Assembly (NCBI GenBank): GCA_002428995.1
Contig: DIYJ01000010.1
Coordinates: 1 to 64,000, forward strand
Source: Flavobacteriales bacterium UBA6057
GTDB taxonomy: Bacteria > Bacteroidota > Bacteroidia > Flavobacteriales_G > Salibacteraceae
Reading direction: 5' to 3'
DNA length: 64,000 nucleotides
Below, piece after piece: positions 51,417 to 60,961 of this stretch. Below the pieces are notes generated by a model that was given only the letters and a program-made list of their open reading frames with translations, was not told the DNA's origin and searched no databases. Position numbers and translations under genes: made by a program. The stretch's first letter is position 1. Each line of letters opens with the position of its first letter.

Positions 51417-51452
51417 GTGCCTACTCTGTACAGTGCTTTTCGGCTTCCGCAC
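51417..51452. promoter_or_regulatory. Shared leader element upstream of the one-module gene
   Basis: A 36-bp element, 33 of 36 positions identical to 54923-54958, placed 13 nt upstream of the start codon at 51403. The constant part on the plus strand is GTGCTTTTCGGCTTCCGCAC. Because both paralogues have it at almost the same distance from their starts, it is probably a promoter or 5'-UTR element. Confidence 0.55.
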
Positions 51453-51454
51453 AT

Positions 51455-51807
51455 TACTTATCATCTGAAGCATGGCCATGGCTAACGGATGAGTTCATAA
51501 GGTTGTCTTCCACTGTTTTTGGGAAGAACATCTTATATGCTTCAATCTAACTATTTCACACGTAGACGCACTTTGTTCTTAGCGTGCGTTGAATCTGATC
51601 TAAGGAGTGATGCTTTTGATTCGATAAACGTTACTTCTGATTGTTCAAGGAGGATGCAGTTGAATTCTGCACGTGTGCGTGTTCCCGACTCACTTCTTTC
51701 GATCAGATGTGGCGGATTAACACACTGATGAAGGTGCTTTTGTAAGCAACAAAAAAGGCAGCCCCGATTGCTCGAGACTGCCCCTACGATCCATCAAATA
51801 AGAAGGA
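51455..51807. other. Intergenic region with terminator
   Basis: No gene supported. It contains the terminator at 51751-51784 and, upstream of the leader element, a piece (TTTTTGGGAAGAACAT) similar to one at about 54998, showing that the promoter regions of the two paralogues share ancestry over at least 100 bp. Confidence 0.5.
51751..51784 (-). terminator. Terminator downstream of the two-module protein gene
   Basis: GGCAG (51757-51761) pairs with CTGCC (51778-51782), with CCCGA/TCGAG inside; the minus-strand side is followed by a T-run (AAAAAA at 51751-51756). Confidence 0.65.
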
Positions 51808-54800
51808 TTATCGCTTCATCACCTTGCTGACCATTCGCTGGGAATCGTCTGTGTAGATCACGAAGTAGAGACCTGATTGCTCGTTGCTCAGGTCGAAGTT
51901 GATTGCTTGCTCATCAGCCAACGTATTGGCAGAGAAGACTACCTTACCCAAAGTGTTTACAATCACCAGTTCTCCGCCCTCAGCAGCCTGAGGAATGGAA
52001 ATGCTGATCATGTCAGAAGTTGGGTTCGGATATACCGTCATTCCATCCGTGATGATCGCATTGTCGCTGGCGAAGGCATCCTCACCAATCTTAGGCGTCA
52101 CGTTGCACTGAACGCTGTACTTGCTGTTTTCAGGCTGGCAAGCTGCACCCACTCCGGCAATGCTGATGAAAGGCGTTCCGATGCTCGCCTGGATGTCTAC
52201 AAAACCAATGTTTTGTGGGTTCCAGTTGTAGCTGTCGAGGCAGGAATTGCTTCCCAGGTTCCAGTCTGTGGACACAATGTCTACAGCGTAGTTTCCGCCA
52301 ATCCTTCTTGCACCCAGGAATACATATCCATTTCCATCAGCGCGATCCGTCAGAATCTCCTGGTTGAAGATGTAAGGATGCTCTCCACTGAACGTGGAGA
52401 ATACTCCACCACCCTGAGCATAGAAGTTCGTAGATGGTGCGTTGTAGAGAATGGTTCTTATGTGTGTACCGGTGTTCTTTTCAAACTCGGTGACCCATGG
52501 CGTTGCATTGTTGAACGGAGCACCGCCAAAGTCGAAGGTGCGGAAGTATCCAGCAGCTACGAGGTTGTCGTTTGGATTGTCGTTGCTGATGTGCAGCTCA
52601 AAACCGGCAGCATTGTACTGGCCATAGGTTGGATCCAGCTCCAGGAAGTAGTTGCTGGCAACGCCTGGGCTTCCACTTACATTGCTGATGATCGTGATCT
52701 GTGGGTTGTGGATCACACTGTTGTTAGACATCAGGTAAACATTGTCAGTCTGACCGTCATACACTGCAGACACGCCCACATGCTCCCAGTTTGTAGACTC
52801 AAAGGAAGCGTTGGCTGTGCTGTTCAGGTTGAAGTCAAAGAATTCAGCCAATACACCCTGGTAGATGATACCGCCAAATCCGGTGAAGTCCATGCTACCT
52901 GTTACGAAGTATCCGTTTGGAACCTCAATGATGTCGTTCACAGAACAACCCTGGCCATTAGGTCCGTTGACAGCGACCTGATTACCTGTGTTTACAAGGG
53001 CAGGGGTGAATTCAATCACAATGGCTCTGCTGCCGGTCAACGGAACGTTGAACGCACTGGCGAGCATACCTCCTACGATGTAGTTACCGGTAGCCTGAGA
53101 ATAGATCAGATTGGTACCTGCGCATCGACCGAGGCTCGTCACTATTCGGTCGCCCAGGCAGTTTCCGTTTGGATCGAACTTCACAAGGTAGAGCTGCTCA
53201 AACCCATTCACCTGAGTGTAACCTGTTACGACATAGTTTCCACTGGCATCCTCCATAACATCCAATGCGCGGTCATCTGAAGAAAGGTTGATGTATTGCT
53301 CCCACAGGAGGTTTCCGGCATCGTCCACCTTCATCACGTGGATGTCGTTGTCTGCACCGTTGTTTTTAAACTCTGTTCCTGCGATGATGTATTCGCAGTC
53401 GCCCACTGTCTCAATAGAGTAGTGATTGTGATCAGTGCTGCTCATGGATACAGTGCGCTGGAAGTTTTGAGAAACGCAAGGGTTCCCAGTGGTAATGGTG
53501 CACCACTCGCTGGGATCACTCAGGTTAGCCGAGCAGTTAGGACCGTATTGCGTGTCACCAATACCAGGAACGTTATCCTGAATGAATACCGGGCTCTCGC
53601 TGATATTCTGTGGAATCCAGGAGTAAGGCACGAGGCAGCTGTTGGCCGATACATCAAAATCTGTGGCGACCACATCCAGGCTGTAATTTCCTGAAAGCAA
53701 GCGAGCGCTGATCAGGGCATATCCATCGCCATTTGGAGTTTCGGTGAGGATCTCGGAATTGAAGATGTAAGGATGCTCGCCCACAAAAGTGGAGAACAAG
53801 CCACCGCCTTGCATGTAGAAGTTGGTGGAAGGAGCGTTGTAAAGCACTGTTCTGAGGTGTGCACCGTTTGGCTTGGCAAATTCTGTCAGCCATGGAGTCG
53901 CATTGTCGAATGGCGCGCCACCAAAATCGTAGGTGCGGAAGTATCCAACAGCAACCAGATTGTCAGGATCATAGATGCTCTGGCGCAACTCAAAACCAGC
54001 GGCATTGTGCTGGCCATAGGTTGGGTCCAACTCAAGGTAGTAGTTGTTAGACACAAATGGCGCTCCCGATACATCGTCAATGATGCTGATTTGTGGATTG
54101 TGGATCACGCTGTTGTTTGACATCGCATAGATCTGATCCGTATTGGCATCATACACCGCAGACACACCTACATGCTCAAAGTTGGTAGACTCGAAAGAGA
54201 TGTTGGATGTGACGCTGAGGCTGTAATCCAGGAACGTGGCCAGAACACCTTGCTTCGGGTTGTTATCATCAACGCTACCCAGCACAAAAAGGCCATTGGG
54301 AACTTCGATGATATCATTGACCGATGTGTGCATGTGGTCTGCACCGATGAGCTCAATCACGTTGCTGAGGCCAAGGGAAATGTCGAATTCCACAATAACA
54401 GCACTGTTGTTTGGATTGAGCGGTACTGCAAACGGGATATCAGAGGTCAGTCCACCGACAAATAAGCTTCCGGTGACGTTGGACCAAATGATGTTTGTTC
54501 CCGCGCTGTAGTCAAAACCCTGCAGAACGTTGTGTGAATTACATCCACACCCTGCGTCAAAGTTTGCTACCAGGAGTTCTTCCTGACCGCTGGCCGTGGT
54601 GTATCCAGTGATCACGATGTCTCCGTTTCCATCCTCCGTAACGTCCAACGCGCGATCGTCAGGAGAAAGGTCTAAGGTTTGCTCGCACAGCACGTTGCCT
54701 ACCGCATCCATGCGAACGATGTGTACATCATTGCCGTTGGGACCAAATATGGTTCCGGCTAAGATGTAGTCTCCATTGCCTGCCAGCTCAATGGAATAGT

Positions 54801-54903
54801 GGTTGAAATCCGTTTGAGTTCTCGAAAGTGTTCTCTGAAAGTTCTGGGCCGTAAGGGCTCCGGAAACCAGAAGGGTCAGAGCAATAATGAACCGATGTTT
54901 CAT
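51808..54903 (-). CDS. Secreted two-module beta-propeller-like protein with T9SS sorting domain
   Basis: 1031 residues. Signal peptide MKHRFIIALTLLVSGALTA. Two tandem copies of a ~450-residue module follow, starting QNFQRTLSRTQTDFNHYSIE and QNFQRTVSMSSTDHNHYSIE and both containing DDRALDV, AGTN, EHVGVSAVYD, MSNNSVIHNPQI, YNAPSTNFY and FSGEHPYIFN-type words. A YPNPTSDM type A sorting domain ends the protein. It is clearly an internal duplication relative to the downstream one-module paralogue. Function unknown; surface or released protein inferred. Confidence 0.8.
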   Translation of the reverse strand: MKHRFIIALTLLVSGALTAQNFQRTLSRTQTDFNHYSIELAGNGDYILAGTIFGPNGNDVHIVRMDAVGNVLCEQTLDLSPDDRALDVTEDGNGDIVITGYTTASGQEELLVANFDAGCGCNSHNVLQGFDYSAGTNIIWSNVTGSLFVGGLTSDIPFAVPLNPNNSAVIVEFDISLGLSNVIELIGADHMHTSVNDIIEVPNGLFVLGSVDDNNPKQGVLATFLDYSLSVTSNISFESTNFEHVGVSAVYDANTDQIYAMSNNSVIHNPQISIIDDVSGAPFVSNNYYLELDPTYGQHNAAGFELRQSIYDPDNLVAVGYFRTYDFGGAPFDNATPWLTEFAKPNGAHLRTVLYNAPSTNFYMQGGGLFSTFVGEHPYIFNSEILTETPNGDGYALISARLLSGNYSLDVVATDFDVSANSCLVPYSWIPQNISESPVFIQDNVPGIGDTQYGPNCSANLSDPSEWCTITTGNPCVSQNFQRTVSMSSTDHNHYSIETVGDCEYIIAGTEFKNNGADNDIHVMKVDDAGNLLWEQYINLSSDDRALDVMEDASGNYVVTGYTQVNGFEQLYLVKFDPNGNCLGDRIVTSLGRCAGTNLIYSQATGNYIVGGMLASAFNVPLTGSRAIVIEFTPALVNTGNQVAVNGPNGQGCSVNDIIEVPNGYFVTGSMDFTGFGGIIYQGVLAEFFDFNLNSTANASFESTNWEHVGVSAVYDGQTDNVYLMSNNSVIHNPQITIISNVSGSPGVASNYFLELDPTYGQYNAAGFELHISNDNPNDNLVAAGYFRTFDFGGAPFNNATPWVTEFEKNTGTHIRTILYNAPSTNFYAQGGGVFSTFSGEHPYIFNQEILTDRADGNGYVFLGARRIGGNYAVDIVSTDWNLGSNSCLDSYNWNPQNIGFVDIQASIGTPFISIAGVGAACQPENSKYSVQCNVTPKIGEDAFASDNAIITDGMTVYPNPTSDMISISIPQAAEGGELVIVNTLGKVVFSANTLADEQAINFDLSNEQSGLYFVIYTDDSQRMVSKVMKR

Positions 54904-54922
54904 TAGTGATAAAGTTTGATTG

Positions 54923-54958
54923 GTGCCTACTCTCTTAAGTGCTTTTCGGCTTCCGCAC
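54923..54958. promoter_or_regulatory. Shared leader element upstream of the two-module gene
   Basis: Second copy of the 36-bp element (see 51417-51452), 19 nt upstream of this gene's start. Confidence 0.55.
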
Positions 54959-55269
54959 GGTGTAAATGCAGCTACTCAGTGACTTGGGTTTGTCACTCTT
55001 GGGAAGAATTACAGGGGGCCTATTCCTGTATGCCTATATTATCGGCTTGTGCACATACGAATATATAATACGACAAACGATATATGGACATGCTTAGTTA
55101 CATGCATCGGTGTATTCCGGCTCTGGATTGATCAGCGTTAAGGAAGTATCAAAAGGTGAAACTGCGCATGCTCACGTGATTGAGTTGCTTCGAGTTCCTT
55201 TTTTGGGAATGTTGTGAACATGCGCAATTTTAACGTAGAGTTAACATTGGCTCGTGTTTTAACGCTGGC
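54959..55269. other. Intergenic region with a 12-bp inverted repeat
   Basis: GCGCATGctCAC (55164-55175) and GTGaaCATGCGC (55214-55225) form an inverted repeat with two mismatches over a 38-nt loop. It lies between the stop of the DUF2279-like gene and the promoter of the two-module gene. No gene seen in the region. Confidence 0.4.
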
Positions 55270-56271
55270 TCAGAAGTAAAGCGCGTGACCTTTAAATCCC
55301 TGCTCAGAGTTCCACTCCAGCGCGGGGAATGGGAACTTGATCAAGCCAAAAACAGGCTTGATGAACTCCAATGCCTTGGGTAGTCGAGCGTGGTAAAGGT
55401 CAATGTCTAGCGAGAGCAGGAGTTGTCGTTGTCGCTGAATAGATGAATTGTAAACCTCTCCATCAACTTCCCATCCGTTGGACTTAGCACCGAGCAATCC
55501 ATTCGAGCTGTATCCAACAGCCATGTTGAGCCATCGGGGAAATCGATCAGGCTTTCCTGCGATGGACCAAATGTTTGTGCTCAACCAATACGTTTGGCCG
55601 TTATAATCTTTCAGCCACTGCTCCGTGATGGAAGAACCGTATAAATCCTCTGCTCGCTGCTTTTCTGCATTTGAGAAGTTGTCCGTGCTCCCTGGCCAGA
55701 AAGAGTACTTCCAGCGGAAACGCTGTTCGTGCCATATTTCTTCCTGGGCGAAAAAAGTGGCTGTTCCGATGGTGTTTGATACCTGATCTGTGATGCTAAA
55801 TCCCCAGCCTGATGAAAAGCCATCGAAGATTTCCACGACCAACTGGTAAGAGTAACCGAGCGCAAGAGCCCTTCTCATGGACTTCTTATGGTCTAGTCCG
55901 GTCCAGCGATTGATTCTGTACAAGCCGTCTCCGATTTGGTAAGAAGTGGCAATGTGCCCCAGCTTATCCATTTGCTGCCAGGTATCCAGATCGTCAAAGA
56001 AGTGAAAAGCCTGCTGGTCATACTGCGCGTACCAGGCGAAATACAACCCGGTTAACGAGGCGGTGTAGGTGACAGCCTGTGAGCTCATGGCCAATGCAAC
56101 CCTCTTTGGCTTTAGCGTATCAGCCTCCTGCCACCATGCTGTTTGTGAGGTTGCACATCCGGCAGATAGAGTGAGGACGAGTATCAGGCTAATAGCGCTT
56201 CGCCACCAGCAAGTAGTGGTTGAACCAAAACCCCTCTTTGAGCAATATGCTGTCCAGTAGTTCCGAGCCAT
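55270..56271 (-). CDS. DUF2279-like outer-membrane-associated lipoprotein
   Basis: 333 residues from ATG 56271. The true start is unclear: the hydrophobic core SLILVLTLSAGCATSQ is lipobox-like (SAGC), but no ATG, GTG or TTG lies just before it in frame, so this ATG overlaps the methyltransferase gene by 83 bp; a frame-open ATG further up (56382) overlaps more. Signature segments MDKLGHIATSYQIGDGLYR and EIFDGFSSGWGFSITD place it with the DUF2279/YfiM-like family of predicted outer-membrane proteins. It follows the methyltransferase on the same strand. Confidence 0.6.
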   Translation of the reverse strand: MARNYWTAYCSKRGFGSTTTCWWRSAISLILVLTLSAGCATSQTAWWQEADTLKPKRVALAMSSQAVTYTASLTGLYFAWYAQYDQQAFHFFDDLDTWQQMDKLGHIATSYQIGDGLYRINRWTGLDHKKSMRRALALGYSYQLVVEIFDGFSSGWGFSITDQVSNTIGTATFFAQEEIWHEQRFRWKYSFWPGSTDNFSNAEKQRAEDLYGSSITEQWLKDYNGQTYWLSTNIWSIAGKPDRFPRWLNMAVGYSSNGLLGAKSNGWEVDGEVYNSSIQRQRQLLLSLDIDLYHARLPKALEFIKPVFGLIKFPFPALEWNSEQGFKGHALYF

Positions 56272-56827
56272 GCGAACGCAAAAGTGCGGAGTATTCCTCC
56301 AAGTCATATTGATGAGGGTGCAGAATATCAAATGGAATGCTTCGATAGATCGGCTTTGCCCAGCGGTGGTTGTGCGCATCAATGCTCATGGCAACGATTC
56401 CGCCCGGCTTACAGGCCTTCACAAGGTTGGAAATGCTGAGTGGCAGGTTTTCCACATGGTTGATGACGTTAAGGCAAAACACTGCATCATACATCTCCTG
56501 ATCGCCAAGCTCTTCCATTTTCATTTGCGAAAACTTCACCCATGGATAGGATGCGGCAGAAAAGTGATCCAGCTCTTTGGCGTAACGATCAAGGAGCGGA
56601 TCGAAGGCCGTTACGTGCTGTTGGTCAAGTATGGTATAAATACCAGCTGGTCCACATCCAGCATCCAGCAACTGAGCTCCGGGCGCTAACGGGTGGATAT
56701 TTTCCACGTGCTTCAACACACCACGCCAATAGCCACGCTTCCATTCCAGGTAAGGATCTACCGGTCGGTTGCGCAGGTAGTTTTTCCACCATCGCCACTC
56801 AGCGCTTTGTGCCACTTGCCATCTCAT
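56189..56827 (-). CDS. Class I SAM-dependent methyltransferase
   Basis: 212 residues. The SAM-binding motif I is LLDAGCGPAG (~54-63), followed by AFDPLLDRY (motif II) and DAVFCLNVINHVENL (motif IV/V) of the methyltransferase-11 group. Substrate unknown. The end overlaps the downstream DUF2279-like gene in another frame. Confidence 0.85.
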   Translation of the reverse strand: MRWQVAQSAEWRWWKNYLRNRPVDPYLEWKRGYWRGVLKHVENIHPLAPGAQLLDAGCGPAGIYTILDQQHVTAFDPLLDRYAKELDHFSAASYPWVKFSQMKMEELGDQEMYDAVFCLNVINHVENLPLSISNLVKACKPGGIVAMSIDAHNHRWAKPIYRSIPFDILHPHQYDLEEYSALLRSHGSELLDSILLKEGFWFNHYLLVAKRY

Positions 56828-56870
56828 CGAGCGCCAAATGTAAGTTCCATTTCGCCCCCTATTAAAAGCT

Positions 56871-56878
56871 TAGCTTTG
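56871..56878 (+). promoter_or_regulatory. TAnnTTTG -7 promoter element
   Basis: TAGCTTTG is an exact match to the Bacteroidota -7 consensus, 16 nt before the start of the pseudouridine synthase gene. Confidence 0.55.
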
Positions 56879-56894
56879 CAGCGCAATCAAGAGT

Positions 56895-57944
56895 ATGGCG
56901 AAGAGATCAACGTGGAATAAGCGAGCGAAGCAGGCTAAGAAAGAAGAACACCTGGCAATGGGTGGAAACACCCGAGGCAAGAAATTCGGAGTGAAAAAGG
57001 ATGCTTCCAAGCAAGAGGATCGATCGGAAGGGCTGAAACGTCCGCGAACAAGATCGGGGCAAAGCAGCAACGAATCGAAGGGACACTTCAGTCGCAAAAT
57101 GGATGATCAGAAGTTTAAATCATCCGGAAATGCCCGCAAGCAATTCAGTCAGGGTGATCGCAAAAAGTCTCACGGCAAATTTTTGCAAGATCAACACTTT
57201 GAAGGTTTCAAGGCCAGGGGCAAGGCAGAAGATGAGCTTATCCGCTTGAATAAGTACCTCTCCATTGCGGGCATTTGCTCGCGAAGGGAAGCAGACAAGT
57301 TCATTGCTGATGGACTGGTGACCGTCAACGGTGAAGTGGTTACCGAGCTTGGTACCAAGGTGAAGCAGACCGATGTAGTAAAATATGCCGGAGAGCCTGT
57401 GAAGGCTGAAACTGTGCGCTATCTCTTGCTGAACAAGCCCAAGGATTGCATCACCACCATGGACGATGAGCGCGGAAGAAATACGGTAGTTGGCCTGGTG
57501 AAGAACGCCTGCAAAGAGCGCGTCTATCCCGTAGGTCGTCTGGACCGAAATACCACCGGGCTGCTCCTCTTGACCAACGATGGAGACATCAGCAAGAAGC
57601 TTACACACCCAAGCCATGATGTGCGCAAGGTGTATCACGTCATCCTTGATAAGCCAGTAACCAAAAACGACCTCCAGAAGCTTGAATCTGGCATTGAACT
57701 GGAAGACGGCATCGCCAAGGCCGATGCAGCGCTTTACGTGGGTGATGGATCTGTTCGCGAAGAAGTGGGCATCGAGATCCACTCAGGGCGTAATCGCATT
57801 GTGAGAAGGATGTTTGAAGCCTTGGGTTACAATGTATATCGACTCGATCGGGTGGTGTTTGCAGGCCTCTCCAAAAAGGGACTGCCGCGTGGCCGTTGGA
57901 GGTTCCTCACCGAGAAGGAGATCGCTTATTTGAAGATGCTCTAA
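56895..57944 (+). CDS. RsuA/RluB-family pseudouridine synthase with long basic N-terminal extension
   Basis: 349 residues. Residues ~1-110 are Lys/Arg/Gln/Ser-rich and low in complexity (NKRAKQAKKEEHLAMGG..). Next is an S4 RNA-binding domain (LNKYLSIAGICSRREADKFI), then the catalytic domain with Asp in GRLDRNTTGLLLL and a C-terminal RNRIVRRMFEALGYNVYRLDRV. Enzymes of the RluB/RluE/RluF/RsuA group modify U in 23S or 16S rRNA. Sequence alone does not tell which site; the domain order and RMFE motif favour RluB. The extension is common in Bacteroidota copies. Confidence 0.92.
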   Translation: MAKRSTWNKRAKQAKKEEHLAMGGNTRGKKFGVKKDASKQEDRSEGLKRPRTRSGQSSNESKGHFSRKMDDQKFKSSGNARKQFSQGDRKKSHGKFLQDQHFEGFKARGKAEDELIRLNKYLSIAGICSRREADKFIADGLVTVNGEVVTELGTKVKQTDVVKYAGEPVKAETVRYLLLNKPKDCITTMDDERGRNTVVGLVKNACKERVYPVGRLDRNTTGLLLLTNDGDISKKLTHPSHDVRKVYHVILDKPVTKNDLQKLESGIELEDGIAKADAALYVGDGSVREEVGIEIHSGRNRIVRRMFEALGYNVYRLDRVVFAGLSKKGLPRGRWRFLTEKEIAYLKML

Positions 57945-58045
57945 GCATTAAAAATCAAGCGTTTATAACTCGTTAAGGTTTCTTATTCCCAGGCTGCCAG
58001 CGCAGGTAACTTCGAATATTTGGCATTCAGCCACGTTTTCTATCC

Positions 58046-60757
58046 ATGCGCTCGTTTTTCAAATGGTCTTTCATCCTGCTCGTACTGCTGAGCCTGTTTC
58101 TCGGGGGCGCTTTCCTGGTGGCGCGTCACTTTGAGAAACCCGTCAAGGCCTACTTTGTGAAGCAGCTGAACCTGCGTCTGCAATCCCCTGTGCATGTGGA
58201 GGAAATGGAGTTCTCCCTACTCGCGAAGTTTCCTTCAGCCTCGCTGGTGCTTAAGAACGTGTGGGCGGAAGAAAATGTGATCACCATCGGTCAGGCAGAT
58301 ACCCTGGCTTACTTCGAGCGACTTTACCTCAACTTCAATGTTTTTGACCTTCTGAACGGAACCTATCGACTCAACGGGGTTCAGGGTTCAAGCGGTTATG
58401 TGAGCCTGAAGATTGACCCCAAAGGCAAGGAGAATTACACAATCTGGAAGACCACCGAAGACACTACCGGATTCTTTCTGGAGCTGGACAATGTTCGCCT
58501 CACTGATGTACGCTTTGGATATTTCAACCAAGCACGCAGGCAGGATTTTTCGCTCTTGGTCCATGACCTGACCTTCAACGGCCGTTTTTCGGATGAACAG
58601 TACACCATGCAGGTAGATGGAGATGGAAGGGTGAACCACTTCATTGTGAAGGGGGAGAACTATCTCTTTGAGCGTGAGATTGCCATCGAAACGGAGCTGG
58701 ATGTGATCACTCAAACTTCCAGCTATGCCTTTCGAAACGGGGAGGTTCTGATTGATGATCAGCTCAGCTTTTCGGTGGAAGGTAAATACGTGGATGAAGG
58801 ACTTGACCTCCATTTGCAAGGACACAAACTGGACATTGTAAAAACGCTGGCACTGCTGCCTTCTGAGAATCGCAAGCTGCTCAGCGACTATGAAAGCGAA
58901 GGCATCCTCAACTTCGATTGCATCATTCAGGGAGCTTTTGACAAAACCGAGAATCCCTATTTCAAGGCTGATTTTTCTGTTCAGGATGCGGTGATCAAGC
59001 AGAAGGCTTCCGGGCTTGAGTTGAGCGAGTTGACGGGGAGAGGCTCGCTGGAAAATGGGGCCAAGAAACGCATGCAGACGGCTGCTCTGCGAATCGATAC
59101 CCTGAGCGGTAAGATTGGCGAAGGAGCATTTGAAACTGGATTCAGCCTGATCGATTTCTCGAAGCCCAGGCTTCAGGGGCGACTGAGGTTTGCCAGCGAA
59201 TTGGGTGCCTTGAGCCAATTGCTGAAACTGGAAAATGTGGAAGAGGCCAGCGGTCAGATAGAAGTGGATGCCAACATCAAGACCGTGTTGCAGCAGATGG
59301 ATAGCCTTAGAAGCAGTGACTTCATCAATGCCGATGCTTCCGGGCAGGTCTCGTTGCGCAATGCAAGGCTTCAGCTCAAGAACGATGTCCGGCTTTATGA
59401 GGTAGACAGTGGCGAGGCACATATTCAGAACAACGACCTGCGCATCGATGCGTGCATCGGAAGGGTGAACGGCAGCGATGTGGAGTTGAAAGGAACAGCC
59501 AGGGGGTTTCTCGCTTATCTGTTTTCAAAAACAGCTGCCTTGGCCATTCGCGGAAGCCTGAAGACAGGAGATGTGAGGCTCGAAGACTTTTTTGCCCAGC
59601 GCACGGAGGATGAAGAGGGAGATGAGAAGGCCGTAGTCGCCTTTCCCGATCGCATGACGCTCGATGTGAAGATCATCGCCAACAGCTTCCGCTATGGAAA
59701 ATTCGAAGCAGATAAGGTGAGCGGTCGCTTGCTCATGGATGCCTTCAAGCTTCAGGCTGATCGCCTGAATTTTACATCGCAAGGCGGCCAGGTAGAGGGC
59801 AAGGCCGGGATCTATCGCTTTGCGGAGAATCAGTTCGGTTTCCGCTCCGAATTCAGGATGCGCGACATCGATACGCGGCAGCTCTTCCAAACCTTTGACA
59901 ACTTTGGTCAGCAACAACTGCGAGCCGAGCACATTTCCGGTCAGACATCTGCTAGTGTGGGCGTTCAGGCTTTTTGCGATTCCCTGTTCCAGATTCAGAA
60001 AGAAAGTGTGACGGCCAATGTGAAGCTCAGCATCACGCAGGGACGTCTGACCAATTTCGAACCACTGATCAGCGTAGCCGATCATTTGAAGGAGAAGCGA
60101 ATGATGCGTCTTTTCATCAATGTGGATGAACTGCGAAAGCGTCTTGCAGATGTTGCGTTTGATACCTTAACGAATGAGATCAGCATCCTGAATCAGGTTG
60201 TGACCATTCCATCGATGAGCATTCGCTCCAGTGCCATTGACCTTGAGGCAGAAGGCTCCCATTCCTTCGATAACGAGATCGACTATTCCATGGATTTTGC
60301 GCTCAGCGAAGTGCTGACCCTCAAGGATCGCAAGGAACCCTACAATGAGTTTGTGCGAAGGGATAACAAGGGGCGAACGCGGATCTACATGCGCATAGAA
60401 GGCACCACCGATGATCCCAAAGTGACCGTGCAGCGCACCAATGTCGGCAAGGTGTTGCGGCAAGACCTCGAAGCTGAACGTCAAACCGTGAAGTCCCTGT
60501 TGAAGAGTGAGTTTGGCGCATTCTCAAACGATACCACCGTAAGGATGCCCGAGGAGGTGCCTGCGGAAGAGCTTCAAATGGAATTCAATCCTGAAACCGA
60601 GATTGAAAAGGAAGATTCAAAAGAGATGCCGGTAGATTCCGAAGTAAAGGAAGATACCACCAAGAAACCCAAATCCATCCTCGATAGGTTCATGAAGAAA
60701 ACAGAGGCTGACAAGAAAAAGCTGCGCGAAGGAGAATTTGAGGATGATGATTTTTAG
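58046..60757 (+). CDS. AsmA-like inner-membrane-anchored protein
   Basis: 903 residues. A single N-terminal helix (WSFILLVLLSLFLGGAFLVA) anchors it; the rest is a long beta-rich periplasmic part with the AsmA C-terminal signatures (GKAGIYRFAENQFGF, SSAIDLEAEGSHSFDNEIDYSMDFALSEV). A charged tail (KEDSKEMPVDSEVKEDTTKK) ends it. AsmA-like proteins form lipid-transfer bridges between the membranes, as known for YhdP/TamB/YdbH relatives; whether this one does is inferred. Confidence 0.85.
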   Translation: MRSFFKWSFILLVLLSLFLGGAFLVARHFEKPVKAYFVKQLNLRLQSPVHVEEMEFSLLAKFPSASLVLKNVWAEENVITIGQADTLAYFERLYLNFNVFDLLNGTYRLNGVQGSSGYVSLKIDPKGKENYTIWKTTEDTTGFFLELDNVRLTDVRFGYFNQARRQDFSLLVHDLTFNGRFSDEQYTMQVDGDGRVNHFIVKGENYLFEREIAIETELDVITQTSSYAFRNGEVLIDDQLSFSVEGKYVDEGLDLHLQGHKLDIVKTLALLPSENRKLLSDYESEGILNFDCIIQGAFDKTENPYFKADFSVQDAVIKQKASGLELSELTGRGSLENGAKKRMQTAALRIDTLSGKIGEGAFETGFSLIDFSKPRLQGRLRFASELGALSQLLKLENVEEASGQIEVDANIKTVLQQMDSLRSSDFINADASGQVSLRNARLQLKNDVRLYEVDSGEAHIQNNDLRIDACIGRVNGSDVELKGTARGFLAYLFSKTAALAIRGSLKTGDVRLEDFFAQRTEDEEGDEKAVVAFPDRMTLDVKIIANSFRYGKFEADKVSGRLLMDAFKLQADRLNFTSQGGQVEGKAGIYRFAENQFGFRSEFRMRDIDTRQLFQTFDNFGQQQLRAEHISGQTSASVGVQAFCDSLFQIQKESVTANVKLSITQGRLTNFEPLISVADHLKEKRMMRLFINVDELRKRLADVAFDTLTNEISILNQVVTIPSMSIRSSAIDLEAEGSHSFDNEIDYSMDFALSEVLTLKDRKEPYNEFVRRDNKGRTRIYMRIEGTTDDPKVTVQRTNVGKVLRQDLEAERQTVKSLLKSEFGAFSNDTTVRMPEEVPAEELQMEFNPETEIEKEDSKEMPVDSEVKEDTTKKPKSILDRFMKKTEADKKKLREGEFEDDDF

Positions 60758-60828
60758 AGATAAGCTGCCCATGGTGTGCATCACAAAAGCACTATCAACT
60801 GCATTGGTGCGCTACACGAACCCCATCA

Positions 60829-60873
60829 GTCATGCTGAGGAGTCCACCAGAAGGTGGACGTCTCGAAGCATAA
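60829..60873. repeat. REP-like palindromic unit
   Basis: GTCATGCTGAGGA, a hairpin GTCCACCagaaGGTGGAC (60842-60859) and CGTCTCGAAGCATA. The outer words match the units at 49508-49627 (TCATCCTGAGGA / GTCTCGAAG), while the stem sequence is different but still pairs, so it is the same repeat family with compensatory stem changes. Confidence 0.8.
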
Positions 60874-60961
60874 TAAAAGCAACGCAAGCAAAAGGCAGGA
60901 GTGCTAACCACCCAAACAACATCCACGCTCGATCTAATTTTTCGTTATTTCATCCGTTGCT

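Noticed and set aside
51877..53280. Long plus-strand open frame (467 codons)
   Set aside because: Antisense to the two-module secreted protein, whose codon pattern and domain repeats are clear; composition of the antisense frame is not protein-like.
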